Assembly: GCA_963702165.1 (NCBI GenBank)
Contig: OY969722.1
Location: 248,001 to 312,000, forward strand
Origin: Terrimesophilobacter sp963702165
Lineage (GTDB): Bacteria > Actinomycetota > Actinomycetes > Actinomycetales > Microbacteriaceae
Reading direction: 5' to 3'
Length of the DNA stretch: 64,000 bases
The translations under genes and the position numbers were made by a program. The notes under the pieces are model-generated. The model was not told the DNA's origin. It made no database searches and saw only the letters and a program-made list of their open reading frames with translations. The stretch's first letter is position 1. Each line of letters starts with the position of its first letter. Below are positions 25,076 through 33,930 of the stretch, piece by piece.

Positions 25076-25108
25076 CTATCTCGCGTGATTCATCGCGCCC
25101 CGAGATAG
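25076..25108 (+). promoter_or_regulatory. Stem-loop overlapping the Shine-Dalgarno of the MFS gene
   Basis: CTATCTCG (25076-25083) and CGAGATAG (25101-25108) form an 8-bp stem. The right arm runs into AGGAG (25107-25111), the ribosome-binding site of the ATG at 25116, so folding could hide it. Confidence 0.45.
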
Positions 25109-25115
25109 GAGACCA

Positions 25116-26360
25116 ATGGCCGTAACGCCCGCACATACGAGTCCATGGCGATTCATCGCGACCTTCGGAGTGGTCAGCCTTCTCGCCGACGTGGTCTACG
25201 AAGGCGCCAGATCGGTCACGGGCCCCCTTCTGGCAGAACTCGGGGCGACGGCACTGACCGTCGGCATCGTCACGGGCATCGGCGAGGCCGCCGCACTTCT
25301 CCTCCGACTCGTCTCCGGGCCCCTCGCTGACCGGACTCGCCGCTTCTGGGCATGGACCATTGCCGGATACTCGCTCACCGTGATCAGCGTGCCCCTGCTC
25401 GGCGTCGCCGGCACACTCTGGGTCGCCGCGACCCTCGTGCTGCTCGAACGGGTCGGGAAAGCGGTCAGATCACCCGCGAAGGACGCGCTCCTGTCCTTCG
25501 CCACTGCGGCGACCGGCAGAGGCAAGGGCTTTGCCCTGCACGAAGCTCTTGACCAGGTCGGCGCGGTCATTGGCCCCCTCGTCGTCGCTGGGATGCTCGC
25601 ACTGACCGGTGACGACTACGGGCCTTCGCTTGCGGTCCTCGCCATTCCGGGCATCCTCGCCCTGGGCGTGCTCATCAGCCTCGCCAGGCGGGCACCCCAC
25701 CCGGAAGCATACGAAGAGCACCCCGAGGCTGCCGCCACCGGAACCGCAGGCGGAGACCCTGGGCACCGCTTGCCCGGGCGCTTCTGGGCGTACGCGGGCT
25801 TCACCGGGCTCACCGCGATCGGATTCGCGACCTTCGGCGTGCTGTCCTTCCACATGGTTGCCCAGCACATCATCCCCGCGCCCGTGGTGCCGGTCATCTA
25901 CGCCGCGGTCATGCTGGTCGACGCCGGGGTTGCCCTGGCCTCTGGATGGGCCTACGACCGATGGGGGCCAAGAACCCTCCTCGTGCTGCCCTTGATCGCT
26001 GCCGTGGTGCCGTTGCTCGCGTTCGGTAACACCCCTGGAAGCGTTATCGCCGGTGCCATGGCATGGGGCGCTGCTCTGGGAATCCAAGAGGCCACCCTCC
26101 GCGCGACCATTGCCGACCTCGTCCCGCACGCCATCCGGGGCACCGCCTACGGCATCTTCGCCGCCGTCCTCGGTGCGGCCACCGCGATCGGCGGCATTCT
26201 TGCCGGCGGGCTCTACCAAGCCTCGCTCCCCGCCCTCATCATCGTCACGATCGGCGTCCAGGTCGCTGCGATCATCCTTGGGGTAGCCACGTTCTCGAGA
26301 TTGGGCCCACCAACACCGCGACGTCGGGCACTCGACAGTCGCAACCTCGACCACGAGTGA
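25116..26360 (+). CDS. MFS transporter of the arsenic island
   Basis: A 414-residue major facilitator with about 12 helices and a central charged loop (about 190-220, rich in Glu/Pro). The helix 2-3 loop reads SGPLADRTRRFWAWT, and RVGKAVRSPAKDALLS follows in helix 4-5. It sits downstream of arsC and probably exports an arsenic species or a related toxicant; that is context only. A stem-loop covers its ribosome-binding site. Confidence 0.8.
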   Translation: MAVTPAHTSPWRFIATFGVVSLLADVVYEGARSVTGPLLAELGATALTVGIVTGIGEAAALLLRLVSGPLADRTRRFWAWTIAGYSLTVISVPLLGVAGTLWVAATLVLLERVGKAVRSPAKDALLSFATAATGRGKGFALHEALDQVGAVIGPLVVAGMLALTGDDYGPSLAVLAIPGILALGVLISLARRAPHPEAYEEHPEAAATGTAGGDPGHRLPGRFWAYAGFTGLTAIGFATFGVLSFHMVAQHIIPAPVVPVIYAAVMLVDAGVALASGWAYDRWGPRTLLVLPLIAAVVPLLAFGNTPGSVIAGAMAWGAALGIQEATLRATIADLVPHAIRGTAYGIFAAVLGAATAIGGILAGGLYQASLPALIIVTIGVQVAAIILGVATFSRLGPPTPRRRALDSRNLDHE

Positions 26361-26466
26361 ACCCCACCCGGTCAGGCGGCCGGGCTGGAACCGCTGACCA
26401 CCAGGTTCGACATCCCGAACCGAACTAGGTGGCAGGAGTCCGAACTAGCGTGTCACGTGACAGAAG

Positions 26467-26539
26467 TGCCCCCAGCAGGATTTGAACCTGCGGCCTTCTG
26501 CTCCGGAGGCAGACGCTCTATCCCCTGAGCTATGGGGGC
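26467..26539 (-). tRNA. tRNA-Arg (anticodon CCG)
   Basis: Reverse-strand cloverleaf of 73 nt: acceptor GCCCCCA/TGGGGGC with discriminator A, D arm AGCTCAGGGGATAGAGC, anticodon stem TCTGC/GCAGA around loop CTCCGGA (anticodon CCG, reads codon CGG), and T arm GCAGGTTCAAATCCTGC. CCA is not encoded. It lies 0.7 kb from argS, whose product charges it. Confidence 0.96.
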
Positions 26540-26586
26540 CAGGGCGTGCTCTACGTTACCAGCCGCAGCGGGTCCCGTGCGGCGGG

Positions 26587-27180
26587 TCAGCCGACCGCGT
26601 TCGCCGCTTCGGTCACGAGCGCCTGGGCATCCTGAGCCAACGTGAACCACGCCGAACTCACGGTCACCCATTTGTCGCCCTTGAACACCTGCACCGTGCC
26701 GACATCGTGTTGGTTTGTGAACCAGGCATCAGCACCGAGGCCGGTCACCGGAGTTCCGGATGCGGCAGCAGCCTTACGGGCCTCAAACTCGGCCGGCGAT
26801 GGGATTGAGGCGGTGAAGTCGATCGCCTCACCGCTTGTGGCGTTCACCCAGCGGCACAGCGTGCCCTGGTCGGCTGCTGCATCCGCCGCCGGGGTGCCAG
26901 CCGTGGGGGAGAAGCTGCCGGTGAGCGCGAAGTTCGGGTTGAAGTCGTACATGGTCTGCAGGCTCGCGAGCGTCTCACACGGCACGCTGAACGGAGTGGC
27001 GCCGGGGTCCGGTTCGATCGTCGCGGTTGGAGTGGGCTCGGCGGACGGACTGGCCGACTCACCCGGCGACAGCGGCGCCGTGGGGCTGGGTTCCGGCTCC
27101 GCGCCGGGAACGCAACCGGCGAGAACACCGATCGCGAGGGTCGCGGCGAAAAGTGCAGAAGAGGCGCGCAAGATGGTCAC
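26587..27180 (-). CDS. Putative lipoprotein
   Basis: A 197-residue exported lipoprotein. Residues 1-22 form a lipoprotein signal peptide with lipobox LAGC (Cys about 22), then a Pro/Ser/Thr-rich linker (about 25-60). The mature domain has two cysteines (VPCETL and LCRWVN) that could pair. It has the general layout of small DUF3558-like actinobacterial lipoproteins. GTG 27180 is preceded by GGAG. Function unknown; it is divergent from argS. Confidence 0.75.
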   Translation of the reverse strand: MTILRASSALFAATLAIGVLAGCVPGAEPEPSPTAPLSPGESASPSAEPTPTATIEPDPGATPFSVPCETLASLQTMYDFNPNFALTGSFSPTAGTPAADAAADQGTLCRWVNATSGEAIDFTASIPSPAEFEARKAAAASGTPVTGLGADAWFTNQHDVGTVQVFKGDKWVTVSSAWFTLAQDAQALVTEAANAVG

Positions 27181-27248
27181 GACTCCATCTTCGCGTCAGG
27201 TGCCGCTCCTTGCGCGCGCACGCGCCGGAGACGCTGATGGCTCGCCAC

Positions 27249-27254
27249 TAGAAT
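27249..27254 (+). promoter_or_regulatory. Leaderless -10 box of argS
   Basis: TAGAAT lies 7 nt before ATG 27262, with no Shine-Dalgarno. Confidence 0.6.
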
Positions 27255-27261
27255 CAATCGA

Positions 27262-28920
27262 ATGACCCCTGATCAACTCGCAGCAGCCATCCACACGATC
27301 GTGTCGACGGTGCTCGAGGAGCGAGGGGCATCCACCGAGGTGCCGACGGAGACAATCGCACTCGAGCGCCCGAAGAACCGCGACCACGGCGACTGGGCCT
27401 CGAACATCGCCATGAAGCTGGCCAAACCGCTCGGCGTCAACCCGCGCGAATTCGCCGGTCAGCTGGCCGAGCGCATCCGGGAGATCGACGGGGTCGCATC
27501 CGTCGACGTTGCCGGACCCGGCTTCATCAACATCCGCCTCGACGCGGCGGCCGCCGGTGCCATCGCAAAGACCATCGTCGAACACGGTGCAGCGTTCGGC
27601 TCGAACGACAGCCTGCTCGGCGAGTCGATCAACCTCGAATTCGTCTCAGCCAACCCGACCGGGCCACTGCACATGGGGCACACCCGCTGGGCTGCACTCG
27701 GTGACTCCATCGCCCGAGTGCTTCGGGCGGCCGGGGCGACGGTCGCTAGCGAGTTCTATATCAACGACGCGGGCGGCCAGATGGATACCTTCGAAGATTC
27801 GGTCTACGCGGCCCTGCGCGGCGAACCGACACCGGAGAACGGCTACCCCGGCCAGTACATCCAAGACCTTGCCAGCAAGGTGCGCGAACGCCACCCCGAC
27901 GTTCTAGACCTGCCGGAGCCGACCGGGCGCGGACTGGCCCGGGAGGTCGCCTACCAACTCCAGCTGGCCGAGATCAAGGAGTCCCTCGAGCGCTTCAACG
28001 TGCACTTCGACGTCTGGTTCAGCGAGCGCGAATTGCACAAGACCGACGCGGATGGCCGCAGTGCCATCGACGACGCCCTTGATCGCCTCCGTGTTCAAGG
28101 GCACGTCTTCGACGAAGACGGTGCGGTGTGGGTGCGCACCACCGACTTCGGCGACGACAAGGATCGGGTAATCCGGCGCACGAACGGCGTCCACACCTAC
28201 TTCGCATCCGACGCCGCCTACTACCTCAACAAGAGCGACCGCGGGTTCAAGCACAAGATCTACCTGCTCGGCGCCGACCACCACGGCTACGTGCACCGGC
28301 TGCGGGCGCTCGCCGGCGCTGCGGGAGATGACCCGGAGAAGGACATCGAGGTGCTGATCGGGCAGTTGGTCAGCATCAACGGCGCCCGCCTCTCCAAGCG
28401 CGCAGGCAACATCATCGAACTGGACGACCTGCAGGCTTGGCTCGGAACCGACGCGCTCCGGTACTCGCTCGCGCGCTACCCGGCCGATTCACCGTTGACG
28501 CTGGACCCCGAGCTCCTGCAGAAGCGCAGCAACGACAACCCTGTCTTCTACGTCCAATACGCGCACGCTCGCACCCACCAGGTGGCGCGGAATGCCGCAG
28601 CATCCGGTGTCGACCACGGCGTCTTCGCGCCGGAGCTCCTCACCCACGAGACCGAGAGCGAGCTGCTCGGCATGTTCGCCCGGTTCCCGGCCGTCGTGGC
28701 GCAAGCGGCGCAGTTGCGCGAACCGCACCGGATCGCGCGCTACGCGGAAGAGCTCGCCGGCTCTTACCACCGCTGGTACGACAACTGCCGCGTCACGCCA
28801 CTCGGCGACGAACCGGTTTCCGACGTGCACCGCACCCGCCTCTGGGTCAACGACGCGACCGGCACCGTGCTCAGAAATGCGCTCGGTATGCTCGGCGTGT
28901 CCGCACCAGAGCGGATGTGA
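27262..28920 (+). CDS. argS: Arginyl-tRNA synthetase
   Basis: A 552-residue class I synthetase. N-terminal Add1 domain (NRDHGDWASNIAMKLAKPLG), class I HIGH-type signature ANPTGPLHMGHTRWAALGD at about residue 130-148, KMSKS-equivalent GARLSKRAGN at about 373-382, and a C-terminal anticodon-binding helical domain (VQYAHARTHQVARN). Charges tRNA-Arg in the cytosol. Length is normal. A tRNA-Arg gene lies 0.7 kb upstream on the other strand. Confidence 0.97.
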   Translation: MTPDQLAAAIHTIVSTVLEERGASTEVPTETIALERPKNRDHGDWASNIAMKLAKPLGVNPREFAGQLAERIREIDGVASVDVAGPGFINIRLDAAAAGAIAKTIVEHGAAFGSNDSLLGESINLEFVSANPTGPLHMGHTRWAALGDSIARVLRAAGATVASEFYINDAGGQMDTFEDSVYAALRGEPTPENGYPGQYIQDLASKVRERHPDVLDLPEPTGRGLAREVAYQLQLAEIKESLERFNVHFDVWFSERELHKTDADGRSAIDDALDRLRVQGHVFDEDGAVWVRTTDFGDDKDRVIRRTNGVHTYFASDAAYYLNKSDRGFKHKIYLLGADHHGYVHRLRALAGAAGDDPEKDIEVLIGQLVSINGARLSKRAGNIIELDDLQAWLGTDALRYSLARYPADSPLTLDPELLQKRSNDNPVFYVQYAHARTHQVARNAAASGVDHGVFAPELLTHETESELLGMFARFPAVVAQAAQLREPHRIARYAEELAGSYHRWYDNCRVTPLGDEPVSDVHRTRLWVNDATGTVLRNALGMLGVSAPERM

Positions 28921-28938
28921 CGAAGGGCGGGAGACCGG

Positions 28939-29778
28939 ATGTCGGATGCGAACGCCACCGTCCCACTCGTGCCGCTGGCTGACCCGCCGCGGCGTCACGG
29001 AGCCGGGCGCGTCGTGCTGATCACCGTTCTCGTCGTTGCCGTGCTGGTGGCCGCGGCAGCCGTGGTGGCCGAGTTGTGGGCGCGCGCCAGGGTGTCCGAC
29101 ATCGTCGGCGACAAGGTGCGTCAGGTCTTCTCACTGCCGGACAGTCATCCGGTGTCGGTCGAGGTGCACGGGTTCTCCGTCATCCTGCAGGCGCTCAGCG
29201 GGACGATCAACTCGGCGACGGTCAAGGTTGACAACGTCGGCGTCGGCGATCTGTCGGGCGACCTTGTGCTTGACGCTACCGGCATCCCGGTCGACACGGA
29301 TCTTCCAGTGGAGAGCGTGGATGCGACGGTGAGCGTTGGGGAGGACAACATCCAACGCCTGTCAGGACTCCTCACTGCGGCGGTCGTCAACAATGTCAGG
29401 TTCGCCGAGCCGGAGATCCTCATCGGCACCGAGTTCTCCACGCCGACGATGGAGTTCTTCGGCATCAAGGTGCCCGGCATCACAGCATCCGCGGGCGTCG
29501 GTATCGAACCGTACGCATCCGACGGCTGGCTCGGCTTCACCCCGTCCAGCATCGAGATCGGCGGGCAGCAAACGTCCGCCGAGGAGCTGAAGAAGCAGTT
29601 CGGCAGCATCGCCGAGAACCTCTTGCAGACCCGCTCCATCTGTGTCGCCGGCGTGCTGCCGGCCGCGATCAGCCTGGACTCCGCCGAGGTGTCGGGCAAC
29701 GAACTGCTGATCAAGCTGAGCGCCCAGAACCAGGTGCTCTCAAGGGCCGCGCTGAGCGAGCGCGGTTCCTGCTCCTGA
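28939..29778 (+). CDS. LmeA-family (DUF2993) envelope protein
   Basis: A 279-residue protein with an N-terminal anchor or signal helix (VVLITVLVVAVLVAAAAVVA, about 26-46) and a DUF2993 domain (VSVEVHGFSVILQALSGTIN, DLSGDLVLDATGIPVD, LTVELG-like repeats). In mycobacteria LmeA is a periplasmic mannosyltransferase-maintenance factor for lipomannan. It lies 18 nt after argS on the same strand, with GGGAG before ATG 28939. Confidence 0.82.
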   Translation: MSDANATVPLVPLADPPRRHGAGRVVLITVLVVAVLVAAAAVVAELWARARVSDIVGDKVRQVFSLPDSHPVSVEVHGFSVILQALSGTINSATVKVDNVGVGDLSGDLVLDATGIPVDTDLPVESVDATVSVGEDNIQRLSGLLTAAVVNNVRFAEPEILIGTEFSTPTMEFFGIKVPGITASAGVGIEPYASDGWLGFTPSSIEIGGQQTSAEELKKQFGSIAENLLQTRSICVAGVLPAAISLDSAEVSGNELLIKLSAQNQVLSRAALSERGSCS

Positions 29779-29827
29779 GCCCCGCGCATCCGGCGATCTG
29801 ACAGCCGGGACGGTCGGTGGCCGCGCC

Positions 29828-29833
29828 TAAACT
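29828..29833 (+). promoter_or_regulatory. Leaderless -10 box of ligA
   Basis: TAAACT lies 6 nt before GTG 29840, with no Shine-Dalgarno. Confidence 0.6.
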
Positions 29834-29839
29834 GAGCGA

Positions 29840-32110
29840 GTGGCCGACACTGAGATTGTTCGCGAGCAGACTCCCATCGACCTGGACCGCGCGAGAGCCG
29901 AGGCGAACGCGCTGACCGCGCGCATCCTCGAACTGCGCGACGCCTACTACGAGCGCAACGAGGTGCTCGTCGACGACGCGACCTACGACTCGCTGATGCA
30001 TCGGCTGGAAGAGATCGAGCACCTCTTCCCGGAGTTGCAGGGGCAGGACAGTCCAACGCAGACCGTCGGCGGCCGCGCGCAGACGACCCTGTTCGCGCCG
30101 GTGACGCACGCCGAGCGCATGTTGAGCCTGGACAACGTCTTCTCGCTCGATGAGTTCCTCGCGTGGGCCGCGCGGGTGGAGAAGTCCGCCGGCCGCGCGG
30201 GCAACTACCTGTGCGAGCTGAAGATCGACGGACTCGCGCTGAACCTCCGGTATGAGCACGGTCGTCTGGTGAGCGCGGCAACGCGCGGCGACGGCGTCGT
30301 CGGTGAGGACGTCACCCCGAACGTGCAGTACCTGACCGGCATCCCGCAACGGCTCGCCGGAGATGGCCACCCGCCGCTGGTTGAGGTGCGAGGCGAGGTG
30401 TTCTTCCCGGTCGAGAGCTTCAACGAACTGAATGAGCAGCAGGCCGCAGCGGGGGAGCGCGTCTTCGCGAACCCCAGAAACGCGGCATCCGGAAGCCTGC
30501 GGCAGAAAGAAGAAGGCAAGACGGGCGCCGCACTCACACTGATGCATGAGCGGCTCAGCAGGCTCCGGATGCTTGTGCACGGCATCGGCGCGTGGCCGAA
30601 CCCGCCGGTCGCGTCGCAATCCGAGGTGTACGCGCTGCTGGCCGATTGGGGGCTGCCGACGAGCACGCACTTCACCGTGACCTCGAGCGCGGCGGAAGCG
30701 GCCGCCTACATCGAGCATTACGGCGAGCACCGCGACAGCGTGGAGCACGAAATCGACGGTGTCGTCGTGAAGGTCGACGAGCTCGCCCTGCACGACGAGC
30801 TCGGGTCGACCAGTCGGGCGCCGCGCTGGGCGATCGCGTTCAAGTACCCGCCGGAGCAGGTGAACACGAAGTTGCTCGACATCGTCGTGAGCGTCGGGCG
30901 CACCGGGCGGGCGACACCGTTCGCGGTCATGGAGCCCGTGCGTGTCGCCGGGTCGACCGTGCGGCAGGCCACGCTGCACAATCAGGATGTCGTCAAGGCC
31001 AAGGGAGTGCTGATCGGCGACACTGTCGTGCTGCGCAAGGCGGGCGATGTGATCCCCGAGGTGCTCGGACCGGTCGTCGAACTGCGCGACGGGAACGAAC
31101 GCGAGTTCGTCATGCCGACCGGATGCCCGGAATGCGGCACCCCGCTCGCGCCAGCCAAGGAGGGCGATGTCGACTTGCGCTGCCCGAACTCGCGCAGCTG
31201 CCCGGCGCAGGTGCGCGGGCGTGTCGAGCACATCGGCAGCCGCGGCGCGCTGGACATCGAAGGACTTGGCGAGGTGAGCGCCGCCGCGCTGACGCAGCCG
31301 CTCGTGCCGGCCGAGCCGCCGCTGCCCACCGAGGCGGGTCTGTTCGACCTGAGGGTCGCTGATCTGTTCCCCATCCGGGTGCAAGTGCGCGACAGCGAGA
31401 CCGGCCTGATCAGGCTCGAGGAGGACGGTTCGCCGAAGGAGGTTGCCCCGTTCCGCAGGCAGCGGAAGAAGGGCGATGCGCCGTTCGATCCGGATGCCGA
31501 GGAATTTGCCGGTGATGAGGGTTTCGTGCCGTCCAAGTCGGCGTACGAGCTGATCGACCAGCTCGAGAAGGCCAAGACGAAGGAGCTGTGGCGCAAGCTC
31601 GTTGCGCTGAGCATCCGGCATGTCGGACCTGTCGCGGCGCGCGCGTTGGCGCAGTACTTCGGCTCACTTGATGCGATCCGCGACGCGTCACGCGACGAGC
31701 TCGCATCGGTCGAGGGGGTTGGCGGCATCATCGCCGATGCGGTGAAGGAGTGGTTCGCGGTCGACTGGCACGTGGAGATCGTCGAGCGTTGGGCCGCGGC
31801 GGGCGTGGAGCTAGCGACGCCGGGGCATCCCGGGCCGGGTGCGGCGGCAGCGGCAGGCGGTCCGCTCGCCGGGCTGACGGTCGTGGCAACCGGGTCGCTC
31901 GAGGGGTTCTCGCGGGAGGAAGCGCAGGAGGCGATCATCGCGGCCGGAGGAAAGGCGGCGTCGAGCGTGTCCAAGAAGACGGACTTCGTCGCTGCGGGTC
32001 CCGGTGCCGGTTCGAAGCTGACCAAGGCCGAGGAGCTCGGCCTGCGGATCATCGACGCCGAGCAGTTCGCGATCCTGGTGCGAGAGGGCCCAGACGCGCT
32101 GAGCCTCTAG
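29840..32110 (+). CDS. ligA: NAD-dependent DNA ligase
   Basis: A 756-residue LigA that seals nicks using NAD+. Order: Ia domain (YDSLMHRLEEIEHLFPEL), adenylation lysine in CELKIDGLALNL (about 130), RGDGVVGEDVTPN, OB fold, four-Cys zinc finger (CPECGTPL and CPNSRSC, about 433-456), helix-hairpin-helix domain, and a C-terminal BRCT domain (LTVVATGSLEGFSREEAQEA). It is longer than the usual 670 residues because about 60 residues are inserted after LFDLRVADLF (VQVRDSETGLIRLEEDG through FAGDEGFVPSKS), between zinc finger and HhH. I believe this is a lineage feature. GTG 29840 fits the leaderless box. Confidence 0.97.
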   Translation: MADTEIVREQTPIDLDRARAEANALTARILELRDAYYERNEVLVDDATYDSLMHRLEEIEHLFPELQGQDSPTQTVGGRAQTTLFAPVTHAERMLSLDNVFSLDEFLAWAARVEKSAGRAGNYLCELKIDGLALNLRYEHGRLVSAATRGDGVVGEDVTPNVQYLTGIPQRLAGDGHPPLVEVRGEVFFPVESFNELNEQQAAAGERVFANPRNAASGSLRQKEEGKTGAALTLMHERLSRLRMLVHGIGAWPNPPVASQSEVYALLADWGLPTSTHFTVTSSAAEAAAYIEHYGEHRDSVEHEIDGVVVKVDELALHDELGSTSRAPRWAIAFKYPPEQVNTKLLDIVVSVGRTGRATPFAVMEPVRVAGSTVRQATLHNQDVVKAKGVLIGDTVVLRKAGDVIPEVLGPVVELRDGNEREFVMPTGCPECGTPLAPAKEGDVDLRCPNSRSCPAQVRGRVEHIGSRGALDIEGLGEVSAAALTQPLVPAEPPLPTEAGLFDLRVADLFPIRVQVRDSETGLIRLEEDGSPKEVAPFRRQRKKGDAPFDPDAEEFAGDEGFVPSKSAYELIDQLEKAKTKELWRKLVALSIRHVGPVAARALAQYFGSLDAIRDASRDELASVEGVGGIIADAVKEWFAVDWHVEIVERWAAAGVELATPGHPGPGAAAAAGGPLAGLTVVATGSLEGFSREEAQEAIIAAGGKAASSVSKKTDFVAAGPGAGSKLTKAEELGLRIIDAEQFAILVREGPDALSL

Positions 32111-32143
32111 CTTCGCGCCAGTCGCGGGTTTCCGCTGGTTGAG

Positions 32144-32334
32144 CCCCCGGTGGTCGAGCCTGTCGAGGCCCTGTTGAGCACATGCGCGGGTCGAACCCTC
32201 ATGCGCGGGTCAAATTCGACCCGCGCCTGGCAATTCGACCCGCGCGTGTCATTTCGCTGGTCTGGCCCCCGGTGATCGAGCCTGTCGAGATCTCTTTCAT
32301 CGGATGGCAGGGTCTCGACAAGCTCGACCACCGG
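32144..32334. repeat. Cluster of short intergenic repeats
   Basis: Between the convergent ligA and asparaginase genes. Family 1 is CGGTGGTCGAGCCTGTCGAG-like: copies at 32144-32170 and 32266-32292 on the plus strand and an inverted copy at 32311-32334. Family 2 is GCGCGGGTCGAA: direct copies at 32184-32195 and 32203-32214, and inverted copies ending at 32226 and about 32245; the middle pair forms a 9-bp hairpin GCGCGGGTC/GACCCGCGC with a 6-nt loop. The elements probably act as REP-like units and together may terminate both genes. Confidence 0.7.
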
Positions 32335-32343
32335 AGGGCTCGG

Positions 32344-33324
32344 CTAGAACGCCGCGCGAATACCGCCCACGGGCTCCCCGCCGCCCAACACGCGCTCGGT
32401 GGTGAGGGCGATCACGCGATCCGCATCATCCCGGCCCACAGCACCCGCCCGGGCAAGCAACTCCAGCGCGACCAGCGTCGTCGCTCGCGAGCTGCCATCG
32501 ACACACTTCACCGCAACTGCCGTGCCATCCGACGCGGCCATCACCATGACGCCCTCCGCGCCGACCTTCGCGACAAGTCCGAGCTCCCGGATCACCACGG
32601 TGTTCGGTGTGCCCTCGCCTGCAATCGCCCACGGGTGACGGCGAATGGCCGAGGTCAACCGCGCGGTGTGCTCATCCGCACCCAAGCCGACATGGGAGAT
32701 TCCGCGGGCAAGTCCACTCAGGCTGAGCGCGAACACCGGAGCTCCGCAGCCATCCGTGGCGCTGTGGCCAATCGACTCACCCGCGAAACGCTCGACAGTC
32801 TCGTGCACGCGCAACTGCAGCGGATGCAGCGGGTCGAGGTAGTCATCGATCGACCAACCATTGGCAACGCACGCCATCAGGAATGACGCATGCTTGCCGG
32901 AGCAATTCATGGTCACCCGCCGGCGCTCACCACCAACACGGGCCTGAGCCTGGGCAGCCGAATCAAGCGGCCAGTCGGGCGGGCAGTGCAGCGCATCCTC
33001 GCCGAGGCCCACCGACTCCAGCATCCGGCGCACGACCGCGACATGCTGCTCGGTTCCTGAATGGCTCGCAGTGGCGAGGACAAGCGCCTCGCCGTCGATG
33101 TCGACACCGCACTCCAGCACGGTGAGCGCCTGCAGCGGCTTGAGGGACGAGCGCGGGTAGACCAGCGCATCCGGATTCCCCAGCGAATCCAGCACCGCCC
33201 CGCCAGCGTCAACAACGACCGCCGCCCCGAGGTGCCGTGACTCGATCATGCCGCCCCGCTCGACGACCGCGAGTTCGACGATTCCGGTCGCGTCCAGGGA
33301 AGACGGGTTGCTCTCGCGTGCCAT
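32344..33324 (-). CDS. L-asparaginase II family (AnsA/ReAIV type)
   Basis: A 326-residue cytosolic asparaginase of the Rhizobium etli type (PF06089), unrelated to the E. coli enzymes. Motifs: YPRSSLKPLQALTVLE (residues about 56-71, with the catalytic Ser-Lys region), ATASHSGTEQHV, MNCSGKHASFLMAC (about 138-151, Cys and Lys at the zinc/active site) and TDGCGAPVFALSL (about 188). Hydrolyses asparagine to aspartate and ammonia. A leaderless -10 box precedes ATG 33324, and the gene is divergent from osmC. Confidence 0.87.
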   Translation of the reverse strand: MARESNPSSLDATGIVELAVVERGGMIESRHLGAAVVVDAGGAVLDSLGNPDALVYPRSSLKPLQALTVLECGVDIDGEALVLATASHSGTEQHVAVVRRMLESVGLGEDALHCPPDWPLDSAAQAQARVGGERRRVTMNCSGKHASFLMACVANGWSIDDYLDPLHPLQLRVHETVERFAGESIGHSATDGCGAPVFALSLSGLARGISHVGLGADEHTARLTSAIRRHPWAIAGEGTPNTVVIRELGLVAKVGAEGVMVMAASDGTAVAVKCVDGSSRATTLVALELLARAGAVGRDDADRVIALTTERVLGGGEPVGGIRAAF

Positions 33325-33330
33325 TGTCCG

Positions 33331-33336
33331 AGCCTA
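33331..33336 (-). promoter_or_regulatory. Leaderless -10 box of the asparaginase gene
   Basis: Read on the reverse strand, TAGGCT lies 6 nt before ATG 33324, with no Shine-Dalgarno. Confidence 0.55.
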
Positions 33337-33350
33337 TCGGCGGACCCGTG

Positions 33351-33356
33351 TACCGT
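33351..33356 (+). promoter_or_regulatory. Leaderless -10 box of osmC
   Basis: TACCGT lies 7 nt before ATG 33364, with no Shine-Dalgarno. Confidence 0.5.
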
Positions 33357-33363
33357 TCAGGAC

Positions 33364-33834
33364 ATGCATCACGAACACCACTACGAGGTGCGAGTGCGCT
33401 GGACCGGCAACCGGGGAACCGGCACGAGCGGCTACCGCGAGTACGGCCGCCAGAACGTCGTCACCGCACAGGGCAAGCACGACATTGACGGGTCCGCCGA
33501 CCGTACCTTCCACGGTGATCGCGACCGCTGGAACCCCGAAGAGCTTCTGCTGACCGCACTCTCGCAATGTCACATGCTCAGCTACCTGCACGTTGCGGTG
33601 AATCGCGGCATCGTCGTCACCGATTACCAGGACGACGCCGTCGGCACCATGACCTCGAACGCCGACGGCAGCGGCCAGTTCAGCAGCGTCACGCTCCGAC
33701 CCCGCATCACCATCGCCGATGAGAGCCAACTCGCAGAGGCCGCGGATGCGCACCACGAGGCGAACCGTTTGTGCTTCATCGCGAACTCGGTCAACTTCCC
33801 GGTGGAGCACGAGCCGACGATCATCGCGTCGTAA
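33364..33834 (+). CDS. OsmC/Ohr-family peroxidase
   Basis: A 156-residue OsmC-fold protein with both redox cysteines: ALSQCHMLSYL (peroxidatic, about 64) and ANRLCFIANSV (about 139), plus the conserved NPEELLLTALS. It reduces organic hydroperoxides with a dithiol donor. The N-terminus is unusually His-rich (MHHEHHYEV), which could bind a metal or be incidental. Confidence 0.87.
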   Translation: MHHEHHYEVRVRWTGNRGTGTSGYREYGRQNVVTAQGKHDIDGSADRTFHGDRDRWNPEELLLTALSQCHMLSYLHVAVNRGIVVTDYQDDAVGTMTSNADGSGQFSSVTLRPRITIADESQLAEAADAHHEANRLCFIANSVNFPVEHEPTIIAS

Positions 33835-33930
33835 CGATTAGGCTCTTTGCGAGTTCTTCGCACAGCTTCCACGAAGGGGCAGTGGGCAAGACTTGACCTG
33901 CACTGCACACCCGAGACCGGAAGCGATTTC

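Noticed and set aside
26467..26539. tRNA gene as an integration (attachment) site
   Set aside because: No integrase and no direct repeat of the tRNA 3' end nearby.
26453..26671. Open frame ending in a typical tRNA read-through peptide
   Set aside because: It is the tRNA-Arg gene translated by chance.
29711..31621. 636-codon reverse open frame across ligA
   Set aside because: Antisense shadow of ligA; low-complexity composition and no motifs.
32144..32334. CRISPR-like array
   Set aside because: Repeat units differ in length and orientation, spacers are not regular, and there are no cas genes.
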